From Lucifuga dentata (lineage: Eukaryota; Chordata; Actinopteri; Ophidiiformes; Bythitidae): a stretch of DNA of 64,000 bases. Under the pieces are notes generated by a model. It had not been told where the DNA came from. It searched no databases and worked only from the letters and a program-made list of their open reading frames with translations. The stretch's first letter is position 1. Every line of letters starts with the position of its first letter. This document shows, in pieces, positions 47,701 through 59,930 of the stretch. Where the stretch lies: the NCBI GenBank assembly GCA_014773175.1, contig VXCM01000067.1, positions 250,524 through 314,523 on the forward strand, read 5' to 3'. Position numbers and translations under genes: made by a program.

Positions 47701-50700
47701 CTAAATCCATGGCAATAGTGGTTGGAAGATTGTATTCAGACCTATGTAGAAGCACAAAGAGGTCATGCTATTTTGGGAAGTTTGGCAATCCCACGTTCCA
47801 GAAAGACCCTCGAGGACACCAAAAAAGAGGAGAAACCGTGGTGCAAGCCTCCCTCCTGTGCACCTCCCTGATCCTGAATGCTCATGTACGACTCTGAGGC
47901 CCCTAACGCAGGAGCGCTGACTTCTTCCTCAGGACATCCTGTGGGTCTCATAACAATGATTCCAGAGCGCTGCCTCCCTTGTCACTATTGAAATATGGGA
48001 ACTGCATCATTCGAGTACAGAGGCCATTGTTTTCTCACGGTGAGCCTTACCATGTAAAAAAAATGTTGAGTTTAGGCATATGTGACAATTTAGTTTTCAT
48101 TCTGTTTTGAAATGACTGGATTTCTCTGGTGTGACTGGGTTCACTCATATTACTGTGACAATTTTACAATTTTAATAGGAATGTAAAATGAAAAAAATTA
48201 ACAATTGTATTTGACTGGAGTCTAAATTATCACTAAACACATTTTTTTTTCTTAGATCTATCCCTTAAACCTAAATCAGATCACCTGAATAGGAAAGACC
48301 AGGAAAAATGTCTCTGAGACACACATACAAAGAAAGATATACTGAGTCAACAAACACACTATCAGTCACAGCATCTTCCCTAGAAAGAGAACGGAGTAAG
48401 AGTTTCAATGATTTCAGAAAGTTGACACTTTTATTGCGGTGCCCTGGAGTTTTTCAGTAGGAGGAGGAGAAAATGAACACTCACAAAACATGACTAGGAA
48501 AGAAATCTGGTCTGTGTCTGCTTTAAGCCACAGAGAGTCTGTGCAAACAACATTTCTGTGACAACATGAAAACAGAAGAGACAGTCTGGACAGTACAATA
48601 ACAGAATGAAGCTTTTTGCATATTATACAGCTCGGTGGAGTTGAAAATATTCCTCACATTTTCAGGTTTGTGTAAATGTGCCTACAGCATCAGATGAAAA
48701 CACAATAGTAGGAGACGAGTTTGAGTGGATAACATCTAAATGACATCTGAAACTGGTTGGACGGCCATGTGTTTGGAGAGGGAGGGAGGAGTTCTATATT
48801 CCTGTCATTTTGGCAACTGTCCAAACTGCATAGGTGTCACAGGCAAATCCTGCACGACGAGCAACATGAGTGAGAAAGAAAAGACAGTCTGAAGACACTG
48901 AGGCACACAAGAGCTGTCATCATCCGAACCTCTGAGGTTTCACCGCTTCATTCCTCTTTCATCCTCTTCTTTTCAGTCACCCTCTGGCTTCTGACAGTAC
49001 TGAGTTACACACTGGCCAAGAGGAATGTCCAGCCAGGGCATGCAGTGATGTAAAGTACCCCCTAGTGGACAGGCCAAATTCTGTTTCCCCTCATCCTTTA
49101 CAAATGCAACCATATGCAGCCTGTTACTAATAAATGAGGGACTTTTCTAATAGAATGGAATTATAATCATTAGTGCAGTGCCCATTCAAAACGTGCCTGT
49201 TTGGAACAGGCTGGTGTTGTGCCAAAAACTGCATCCCTGCCGAGAACTGCATCCCACTCACAGACAATGGATCATATGTGTAATCCAAGACAATATTTAC
49301 TCCTTTGATTAACTTTTATCAAACAGTGATTATGGCACTTCTTAGGGGCAATAACAATAATACCTACAGTAAGTCTGTTGGGCAGCAGCAATTCAGTCAT
49401 CCATTCTTATTTATTTGTTATTTCTGCCGAAAAATGCATCCCCTCCTTTCTCGTACCTGAGGGTTACATTCACCAAACTCACCCTGTCACACAAAAATAA
49501 CCCCAAATATGAGTTGTTAATGTCATTTCATTCTTTCATCTTCAGAAAGTTATTTATACTGGGGATACAAATCTCAGCAGAAGAATAGAAGAACGCCGAA
49601 AAATGCACCCCCTCCTTTCTCAGCCCTGAGGAGGCTCACACGCACCAAACTCACCCTGTCACATCCAAATAGCCCCAAATGTGAGCTCTTAACTTGATTT
49701 CATTCCTTCATCTTCAAAAAATTATTTATAGCAGGGATGCAAATCTCGGCAGAAGTGCAATTTTCCGCAGGGATGCAAATTTCGGCACAAAACCAGACTT
49801 TCTAGTGTGCGCCACAGCCTGCCATAATTTTGTTCTGCACATCCTTGTGAGCTAGCTTTGTTTGTCGCGCCGCGGAGCATATCCTGCCACGCAGACTATT
49901 TTTTACCGGCATAGCTCAATTCGAGAACCGCTCATCCAAACAATTTCACCTTTTTGGTCCTGAGTAATGAACCTGCTGAATTTCAACTTCATATAATGCT
50001 GGGTTCTGGTGCCACAGACAGACAGACAAAGATTTCTGCCTTTATCATTGGATGATACTTTGCTGTAGCACCATCTTTACAATTCTAATTCATACATTTT
50101 AAAATTCAATATTGGTAATACGTAACATTTTTGGATCTTCAAAACTTTTTTTTTTTTTTTTTTTNTTTTTTTTTTTTTTTTTTACCAATTGAAAAAAAAA
50201 GTAAAAGATAATATTTTCAGTCACAAATTTTATCATAGGGTCTGAAAGAGTTTCACAGGCCCTCTGGTTAGTCAAACATACACTTTAGTTAAGTGTAAAA
50301 CTTCAGATGTTATTCATCTATTCATCATGTCACTCCAGCCTGTGCTGTCGCTGGGGCTACAGTCAGTATAACGCCAACGTTTCCTCTGGATGAACTAATA
50401 ATGCATTTTTGCATTGTAAACATTTTTACCGTACAACTCACCGAACTGCAAATTAAAGACTTGCATTCTTAAGAAGTTGGCTGTAACTCAGATGTTGAGA
50501 TAAGACAGGTGAGCTGTCAGACAGCCACACACCTCGATGAGATAGGAAAGAGAATGGGGCCTCGTGGACGTGCTTGGCAGACGAGCACACAGCCAAAGGG
50601 CCTCATCTGTTGATGCAATATGGAATGCAAATTACACCCGTGGATTCCTGTGCGCAAGCCAAGTGAAGATTTGCCCTTGCAGTGGATCATATTTCTAGCA

Positions 50701-53700
50701 GATGAACTAGTGAGTTCAGATTCCTTTTCTTTGTGCTCACTCACAGCAATCTTTCCATTGCTGAAGGAATAAACACTTCTCACCCCAAGAACTTTTTAGA
50801 AACAAAAGTGGGAGCCAACTCAAACCGAGCAGATTTCGATAAAATATTCTCATTATGGTCTGAAGGCGCCTGAATCGGAGATGCTGCAATGAGACTTCAT
50901 GTCAAAATATATGAAAATCATCTGGGCTCCTGTTGTTGTATAATTGTGTGCACACTTGTGAGTAATTACTGACCTTTGACCTTAGCGATGACAGTGCCAG
51001 CAGCTCCCAGGATGTCCACGGAGTTGAGGGTCTGGTGTTTCCCTATGACATCCTTAAGTACACGTAATAACTCTCCCAAGCGTTCCTGGACCACCTGCTG
51101 GAGACCTTCCCGACTCTCTGAAAAGGCAAAGACATGACTCAGTCAGGCAGGTGAAGTCAAATGATTTCTCACAATACAGAAAAAATGTACTGACAAGAGT
51201 AACAAAGACAATATTATGTCTGGAACGCTGTTCTCATAGCGTCACAGATTGCAATCTTCCATGTTCAATCATTTACTCATAAAAGTTACAACCATCTTAT
51301 GACACATTTTGAATCACAGGTCACCAAATGTCAAGTTACATTCTTAGCATTCTCTCAGGCTTTGCCAGTCACATGACGCTTACTTTGCTAATAATGCTAT
51401 GGCATTTTGAAATTGCGAAACTTTATTGTAAATTTTTGTCTAGTCAAAACAGTTCATCTTAAATAATATATGTTCTGTTCTATCTGTGGGTAGTGAAGGC
51501 AGTCAAAGGCAGTTGAGGTTGACAATGACAAACCCATTTGTTGCATCATGAAACAACTGTGATGCAACCACTCTATTTGCAGAAAAGTTCAGTATTTTTG
51601 TAAACAGGATACATTGTCTCAGGTGACAGATGTGATGATATTTAATGGAGAAATGGTGACGTATTTTTGTGGTCTGAACCTGTAGCAGATCTCATACTTC
51701 AGATCGACTGTTCCATAACATAAAAGCCACAGATTCAGCAGCCACTGTGTTCATCGACATCGTAGAGGCAGGAGTCAGTAGTGTGTACATGCTGTTTTGA
51801 TTTGACTTTTTAACTGCTGAAATTCTGAGTAAAGCAGCGGTAGAGTTATTAAGTTACAGTTGTTAAGTAAGGTGACCTTGTATATCATAAAATTGGTAAA
51901 GCGGATACCAATAAAGGCTCTTATGCTAAATAACGATGAAGAAATAAAATTTAGGCAGCCCTTTCTTCCTCATTGTGCACCAATCAGCAAACACTGTGAG
52001 GAAAGCTGAGGAAGATCCTGCAGTTCTCTGCTTACCAGTGAAGCTTCAAAGTACACTTAAGGAGGAAAAGAATGTACAAAACACCATATACATAACTCCT
52101 CTCTACATAGTTTTCAACCATATCATGGTCTATCTGTCATTCTGCTATGAAAAGCACGTCTTTCCTGTAGAAACCAAGAAATCAGTAAAAAGAAGTCCCT
52201 CATTTTGTCTTTATTTGTTGCATGTGAAGGCAAGGGTTCTTCCTGACCATGTAAGCCCTTCTGCAGCTCTGTCCTACCCGTGCTTTACAGCAAGTTCATA
52301 TGAAAAAAATATATAATCCTCCGTGAGAGATTATAAAGCCTGCCAAATGTCTGCCAATTCCTGGCAAGATATTGCCAATACTCTGGGGTCCAAGGAAATA
52401 TTCTGGTCGCACGAAGTGGAAAAATCTAGAGACAAACTGGTTGGTCGTCATGAAAAGCATGAGAACCATGAATGCCAGGACACATGGATGGTCTGTTTCA
52501 GAGCCACATCAGTGTTATCATGCACCAGACTTAAGGCTCTTTCACTGCTGCCTCATGACCTTTCAATCCTTAGCACAAAATGGCATTAAAAAAAAAAAAA
52601 AAAANTAAAAAAAAAAAAAAAACTCCACTTCTTTAGGACTGTATTCACAGTGTTCTAGTGGGCAGCACTGTAACTTGAAGGCAAGTGCCTTGCCCAAGGA
52701 CAACTGGTAGTCTTTGCGTCTTAATGAATTCTGCCCAGGTTTTCCTCCCTATCCAGGGATTAATAGGAGTGAGTCTGAAGCCTGCCTCTTTTGTAATGTA
52801 GCAATAAACGTCACTCTTACTGAACAGTTCAACACATTTAGACTATGTTCAAAAATACTATGGACAAAATAAAAGGGAGCAAGACAACCAATGAAAAGGC
52901 AGACATGATGGCTTTTGTCCAACTGACAGGGGGAGAGTCTTTCTTCTGATCTGATGCAGTTCTAATCAGCAGAGGCTCTGGAAGTTGGCACCAGACAATA
53001 GGTGAGTTCATGTCTGTTTTGGCAGAAGAGGGCTGGAAACAGAAAAGTCATCTGTTTTTCATCAAAGCCACCCCACCAGACAGTTGGGTGACATGCAAGG
53101 CTGAATTTATTAGAAAGTTTAAAGGAATTAGAGTGGGAGTGAAATGAGAACTTTAATGTGTTTGTGCTTGAGAAGGCCTGTGCATATGAGTGTTTGCTTC
53201 TAATTCAACCCACACACACATCTTCACACATCCTACCCATCTGTTTCATACAAACACTAAGTCAGCTGAAATAAAAAGGACAGACATAAACATAATCAAG
53301 AATCAAGAATAACACCAAAAAAACAACAATCTTCAACATACTCTCCAAAAACACAAAAATTAAAGGACCTGAAAACAACAAAAAGGGTCACCTCAGTGGT
53401 CAGAAGCTGGCAAATCTCTGACCCCAGAGCCCCCAGGATTAGAGGAAACACTGTGATGTGGAGCAGAGGGCTCATCAATGCCACTGCCTCAAGGCAAGAG
53501 GCTCCTGACCCTCCAACACACACACACATACACACTTTGAAGTCCCCCTCCTTACCAACACAAACAATGGGTCTTCATTAAACACTCTCCACTTCCTTTT
53601 ATCCCTCCTTTTCAGTTGTGGTCATCAGGGTATTTCTGGTTAGCTCACTTGTGTTTGAAGCCTATTGTATGAAAGACGTGTGTGGCTCGTCTATTAGCAT

Positions 53701-54561
53701 ACAAGAGCCAAGCATAATGAGCTGCCCACCTGAGAATTTTCACTTAGAATGACAAAGGTGGAACATGACTGAAAGTGCTGAAATGGAAGGATGTCAATCA
53801 CAGCACTAATGTGGGGTAGGATGGGCCATTTCCATATTCTATTAAAGGGAAAATAATTAATTAGACTAAACTGTTGTGATTAAAAACTAAAAAGGATGCG
53901 AGGTGTGAAGATGGCTGTGATGTAGTAGGAAAATAAATAGGGGGAGATCTCCCATGGCAGATTAATTTATGGGCCATTCAGGCCTTTTTTTTTTAAATGG
54001 CTAAGTATTGAACATATAAAGCCCAATTTATAACCAATTCTTTGTGTATTGTAACCCACTGTGAGCTGATATGTTAAAACAGTGGATCCTGCTCCTAATG
54101 TGTATTGACACAAACCTAAGTAGTAGTTATCAAATTCCATTGATGATATCCTGCAAGCTTCAGAAAGCAGAGCCATTTAGGGATTTAATAATAATTTTGT
54201 GCATCTTTCAGCATCTGTCACATCTAAAGTGCTTCTATTGGTTGTAAAATACATTAAAAAAATTTTTATTTTATTCACACTAAAGACAAAGAGGGGTTAT
54301 TCAGATCACATCCAAATTTTACAGCCACAACAATTCAACACCAACACTCCTCTCTTGAAATAGTTAATCTCTTCAAATAAATCTTTACTGGAAAATATTT
54401 GACTGTAATTCATGCGAGCTTGATGCTATTTACAACAATGTAAACCATGAAATCAAAGAAAGATAAATGTTCATTCCTCCAAGTTCAGCAAATGCGTGTC
54501 ACTGCAGTCCGTGCACAATTAGGCTGGTTACATCCCGTTAATTCTTCACACTAAAAAACCA

Positions 54562-54592
<31 letters not shown>

Positions 54593-55180
54593 TCAAGCAA
54601 AAGAGGAAATAAAGTCATCAAAACAAGAACAAACTTTGCGTGACAGTTCATAGAAATCGCCACCATTGTTAATTCTTGAATAGTGGTCTGTGCAGCGTGA
54701 GACAGCTGGAAGAAGACTGGTGAAATCAGTGGTGAGTGGTTTCATTGTCATCCCACCAGGAAGTACAAAGCGTCTTTGCACTGCTGTAAATCGGTTTTTC
54801 TCACAACAATGGCATCAAAAAGCTTACTGGAAATTTGCTACTGATGGCAGGGGCCGTGCCATTGTTTTGGTAGAGATAACAGTGCTGAAGCGTAGAGCTT
54901 GGCCATATTGTTTAAAGGAAGACCCCCCTGCCAACAGCACCGTAACTCATAGAAGGATCTTTCTTTACAGTGGTGAGATGATCTGGTGTCCCAGCCACAC
55001 TTCACGCTCGGTCTGCTTCATTTGTTTTCTGCAGGATCAAGACTTCCTTCTCTTTCATGAAAAAACCAAAAAAAAACCAAAAAAAAACAAGTTTCCAAAT
55101 CAGTTGCATTTTTCTCGTAATCTTAAAACACTTAAAATGTAACAGAAGCAAAACATGGGGATGCTGCACTAAATCAATCT

Positions 55181-55243
<63 letters not shown>

Positions 55244-58200
55244 ACCAGTCATGCTGTAACAACAAAAAAATATTGCAAGATTTACTACCAGAGGATGTCC
55301 AAGGATTGCCCTTGTATTCATCCGTCTCATTTATTCTCCAGGCCTTGCATGGAAACATGCATTCTGTGACCCAAAAAATAAGCTTGGAGTGTGTTTGAGT
55401 GCACGGACCTGCTTCGCTTCACAGCACAAGCTGCTGCTGCTGTGTCACATTTAATTAACAGGACAGCATCTCTGACACAGTTATGGCTTACTTCCATTAC
55501 TCCCAGGGTAGTTTCCTGGTTAGGTGAAAGTGTTGCAGAACACTTGCTCAGCACTGACGCTGGTGCCATTAAGGATCCCAAAAAAAAAAAAAAAAANAAA
55601 AAAAAAAAAAAAATCAAATCACATGTTAGAGGGATGTCATGACATGTATCGCAGATCATATTACAACCAATTAATTAACAATAGAAAAATGTGTTGCAGC
55701 TTCTTTTCATTCAATTTCTGAAATGAATGATCTACTTGAGCTGTGGACCACTTTCACTTTACATAATTACAATTATTTTGCACAAAAAAGGTAATTTGTT
55801 AAAGTGGCAACTCGACTCCAGAAGGATTTTAAAGAACAATACTGCAGCTCAAACATTTGCAATTTAAATAATTGTTTTCCTGTCATACTGTGTGTGGAGA
55901 GATTCCATTGTGTCTGAGAATGCTCTTTGTGTGCCTGGTAAAGAGAAGACCAATCTAATCCAAATCTTCAGGTGGCCTGCCAGAGGTTGCAACCTTTTCT
56001 ACCCTGCTGATAACGTGTAATCAATTGGCCTGTCTGGACATGCAATCTGCTCAACGTGAAACAAGCCTCAGCAGCTGCGGTGACACGGTGCTGTTTAAGA
56101 AACAGCCGCAGGGCTTTCCTGAAAGACCAAGGAGGCCCCGTTTCTTCAGCAGCATCCCGCTTCTTCCCTCTGGAAGGAGGAAGATTATGAATTTACAACA
56201 ACAGCTATAGATGACTTTTAGAAAGGAAGCCATTTCCTTTTGATCTATTCTCATTCCAGGATGGCTACACATCATTCTGTCTGCTGACTCTGGGTTCACC
56301 TCCAGGTGAAAACTGCCATTCTTCATCCTTCCCATGGAGAAACCTGGACTATATGAGCTAAACGTGGATTACTATGCTTTAAAATCCACACATGGATTGC
56401 TGACTGCATCTTACTGTAGCCTCTTGGATTTCTGAGCTGCCTGAAACCTAATCTGTGACAGGTGGAATTGTTTGGTCAGGATTCCAACTCCAAACACTAA
56501 TTTCCCTCCCTTGTCCAAACAAGCATTGCTGGGTGCCTCATTGTCTTTCTCATGCCTTGTTTGGAGATGGAGCAGCTTCCAGACATTTCACAGACGGTAA
56601 ACAGCAGCACTCCATAAACAGCGACCTACTCTCGGCCCAGCGCTGAGCGGCACTTTGTGAGGTCTGGTATTCCTTCTCAGACTAATTCATTACATGTTGG
56701 GGTGACTTTACCACAGGTGCACAGCAAGACAGCATTCTTGTTGTGAATCAACATGCAAGCAAACGACTCAGACAAAGAACAATAGTCTATGAGGTGCAGA
56801 TACACAGAGGGAGGCGATACACAGTAAAAACTGCTTAAAGATTCCTGTTCAAAACAGACTGACTTACAGCAAAACAAGTCTCACCATCTACTTTTTGCTG
56901 TTTCCAATCATATGTGGCATTTTGTTTTCAGTTTTCTACAAAAACAACAGGCTGGCTCACAAACACAGCTCTGCATGCCTGAGCGTCAACACTGCGCAGA
57001 TCCACAGTTGTAAATTTCAGCAGCTCTTCTCGATTGTCAGCAGTGATGTCCCCCCGCTAGCAGCAGCTCCACCGGCCAATCCACCCCTCGCCACGACCAA
57101 TCTCCTACACCAACATTCAGAGCCCATAACCATAAATCCTACCCCAGGAAACACACCCAACCACAAGCTTGCACAAAAACATCCTTCAGCATCACAGGGG
57201 AAAGTTACTGCCCAACAAATCTCTCTTTTTTTCCTCCTAAGAGCAGCGGGCCATTAAACCATTATGTGCAAGAATTCTGCTCTTCTTTGGATTGAAGGCA
57301 CCACCCGCAATCATTTGTGAAGTGGCCACTTGAGTTGGCACGGGGGCACTTGTGTTCAACAGGAGGATATTTGTGGAAACTACTGTTGGCTATATTTTGC
57401 ACAATGTAGTGGTGGCTTTATGGCAAGTTTATAGGGTCTTCAACTGGCTGATAAGTGAAACTGATAACCAATTCTACAAGGTTAGCAGGGACAGCAGGAG
57501 TGTAAATAATAGCTGCATTTACTCTAATACCCCTCATAAAATGCACAGCCAAACATTTAAAGTGATCATAAAACTGCAATATCAATAGTTTTATGTAGAA
57601 CAGAAAACATGCAAGTTCAAAAAACCTTCTTATAATGACTAACAAGGTAAATACTCTGCTAAATGAGATCCAGTAAGTCCATAACCAAAGCGTTTCTGAA
57701 TATTTCTCTAGGTGGCACTCTTAAAGAAGAGCCTGTCCTTCAAAAACAACACAATTACAGATGGGTGCTGAACAATGCAGTTTAACTGGAGGACAGCCAG
57801 ATCTTATCTGAGTGTCATGATGACACCAAAAGTAGAAAAAAAAAACAAAAAAAAACATGGCTTCATAGTGACTCAGCTGGATAAGTTCCTCCTCATAAAA
57901 AGACATGTGTGCCTCTTTCCATATAGAACAACACTGCATGAAGAATAGATTCTCTGTAGTGTCGTGGGAGGACACACGTTCAAGAGTTGATTTGTAGTCA
58001 AACTAAATGTGCGATGCCGCTGCACATGAAGTAAGTAAACTTTCAACCTCAAGCTCCGCAACTATGCTGTGAGATGTTTCTCTTGCATGGAGTGGAACTG
58101 TAGAAGTGCTGGTGTGAAACAGTTTTGTTTTCCTTTTCCACCTGAAGTCATACAGATAATAACATGGACTTTCCTGAGCAAATAAATCCTCAAGGAAAGA

Positions 58201-59875
58201 CTTTCCTATGGTGTCTTGAAGCCTACCTGTTTTAACTTCAACAAAGGCCAACAACACATATAACTCTATCCACAACTTCCATCATACACACATTCCTAAG
58301 GTTTTTTTTTTTTTCAGCTTGATAATAAGGGCAAACCACTAAGCTACTTGTAACTATTTGGAAAATGTCCATACATTTTTTAAAAGAGGGAACATTTCAG
58401 AAATTCACAGCTGTAATGTTCCCTAGTGGTCACCAAAGTAAAAGGCAAAACAAAGATGTCAAAAGAAGTTTGACAAGTTCTTCCAAGAAACAGTTTTGTT
58501 CTTAATTTGAGGTAATGCATGATAGACATCAGTCCCAGAGAGGGGTGCGAATCCTCCCCGGGATCATGCAGAAACGTATGTATTCATAATAAGGCAGTTA
58601 TGTCAATTTGACATGTTATGTATACTGCAATCATTCCGCTGAGATATTCCTTCTGGATTCTGCAAAAACAAAGTAGAGAATGAAAGAAAAACAGAATCTC
58701 ATACTTCACATCAAGGACAATTTATATGAGCTGTAGATACGGCTACACATCTAAATAAAATTATTTTTAGTTTTCATCATCAATCTGCCTCACACCTACC
58801 ATATTGAAGGCACTATAGCTACAAGTGAACATTTGTTCTAAAGGAATGCAGAGTATGCAGGAGAGTGGGGGGATGGGAGGGGGTTGGGGTGGCAGTGGCT
58901 CGGCTGTGTGGAGAGGATTCCATTTTCATCCTGATTAAAACCATTAGCCAAGCTGTCTTCTGCAAAGAAATATCGACTTAAAAAAAAAAAATATTCTCAC
59001 AATTTATTGTTTTGCTCTTCTGCTGTATTGGCACTGAACAACTATAATTACCACTGCTGTACTATTACTATTAGATTACTGTATTATTGACGACATGGGA
59101 ATTTATGCTTATTCTACTGCTGCACTTATTGTGTGTACAAGGGTAAGAGAAGAACATAAAAAGCTAATAAAATTAACATAACAATTACACACTGATAACT
59201 AACAATCCACAGAGAGGTTTGCCTGTATTTTCTTAATGGTAATTTTGGGGGCATTTTCACTGCATGCTGTTCTCTACCATCCACTCTGCCCCTTTAAGAG
59301 CAGAATGGTGATTTGTGTTAAGCTAACTGTTGACAAAATGGCATGTTGACACTGTGTTGTAATCTTTTATGGTTAAAAATGTATTGAAATATCATAGCAG
59401 AGTATTCAAATCAACATTGCCGTGTGATGCAAATCTGAGAGAGCAGGATCCATCAAGACAACACATGGCGTGTGTTAATGGAACATGTCAATGGACAAAG
59501 ATCATCTTGGGACATGGTCAAGACTTATAGATCCCAACATTCTTTTCTCCAGTTATATTCCTTGACAGCTACGCTATTGTTGATTTTATCTAGCACCTTG
59601 ACTGAGGGCCCAATTGTGGGAAAAGGTGTAAATCCATGCCACAGTCTGATCTCGGGTCTCTACTGGTGTTAAGGTTGTGGGTGAAATGCATGTGGAGGGT
59701 CTAGTTGACTCAGGCTTATGGCCACTGTAGTTCCCCTGTGGGTTTCTGTCAGGGAAACGTGCTGCTTGTGTGCATGACCTCCAGCTAAAAGGCTGTTGGG
59801 TGCCTTGAAAGGAAAAATAAGCATCATCCCAACTGAACTCTCTACAAAGATTTCTCTGTATGAAGATAAGCTATG

Positions 59876-59930
<55 letters not shown>

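Noticed and set aside
54690..55142. Plus-strand open frame of 150 codons
   Set aside because: It ends in a low-complexity Lys/Asn-rich stretch, shows no family resemblance and lies in intron 1 of arhgap29.
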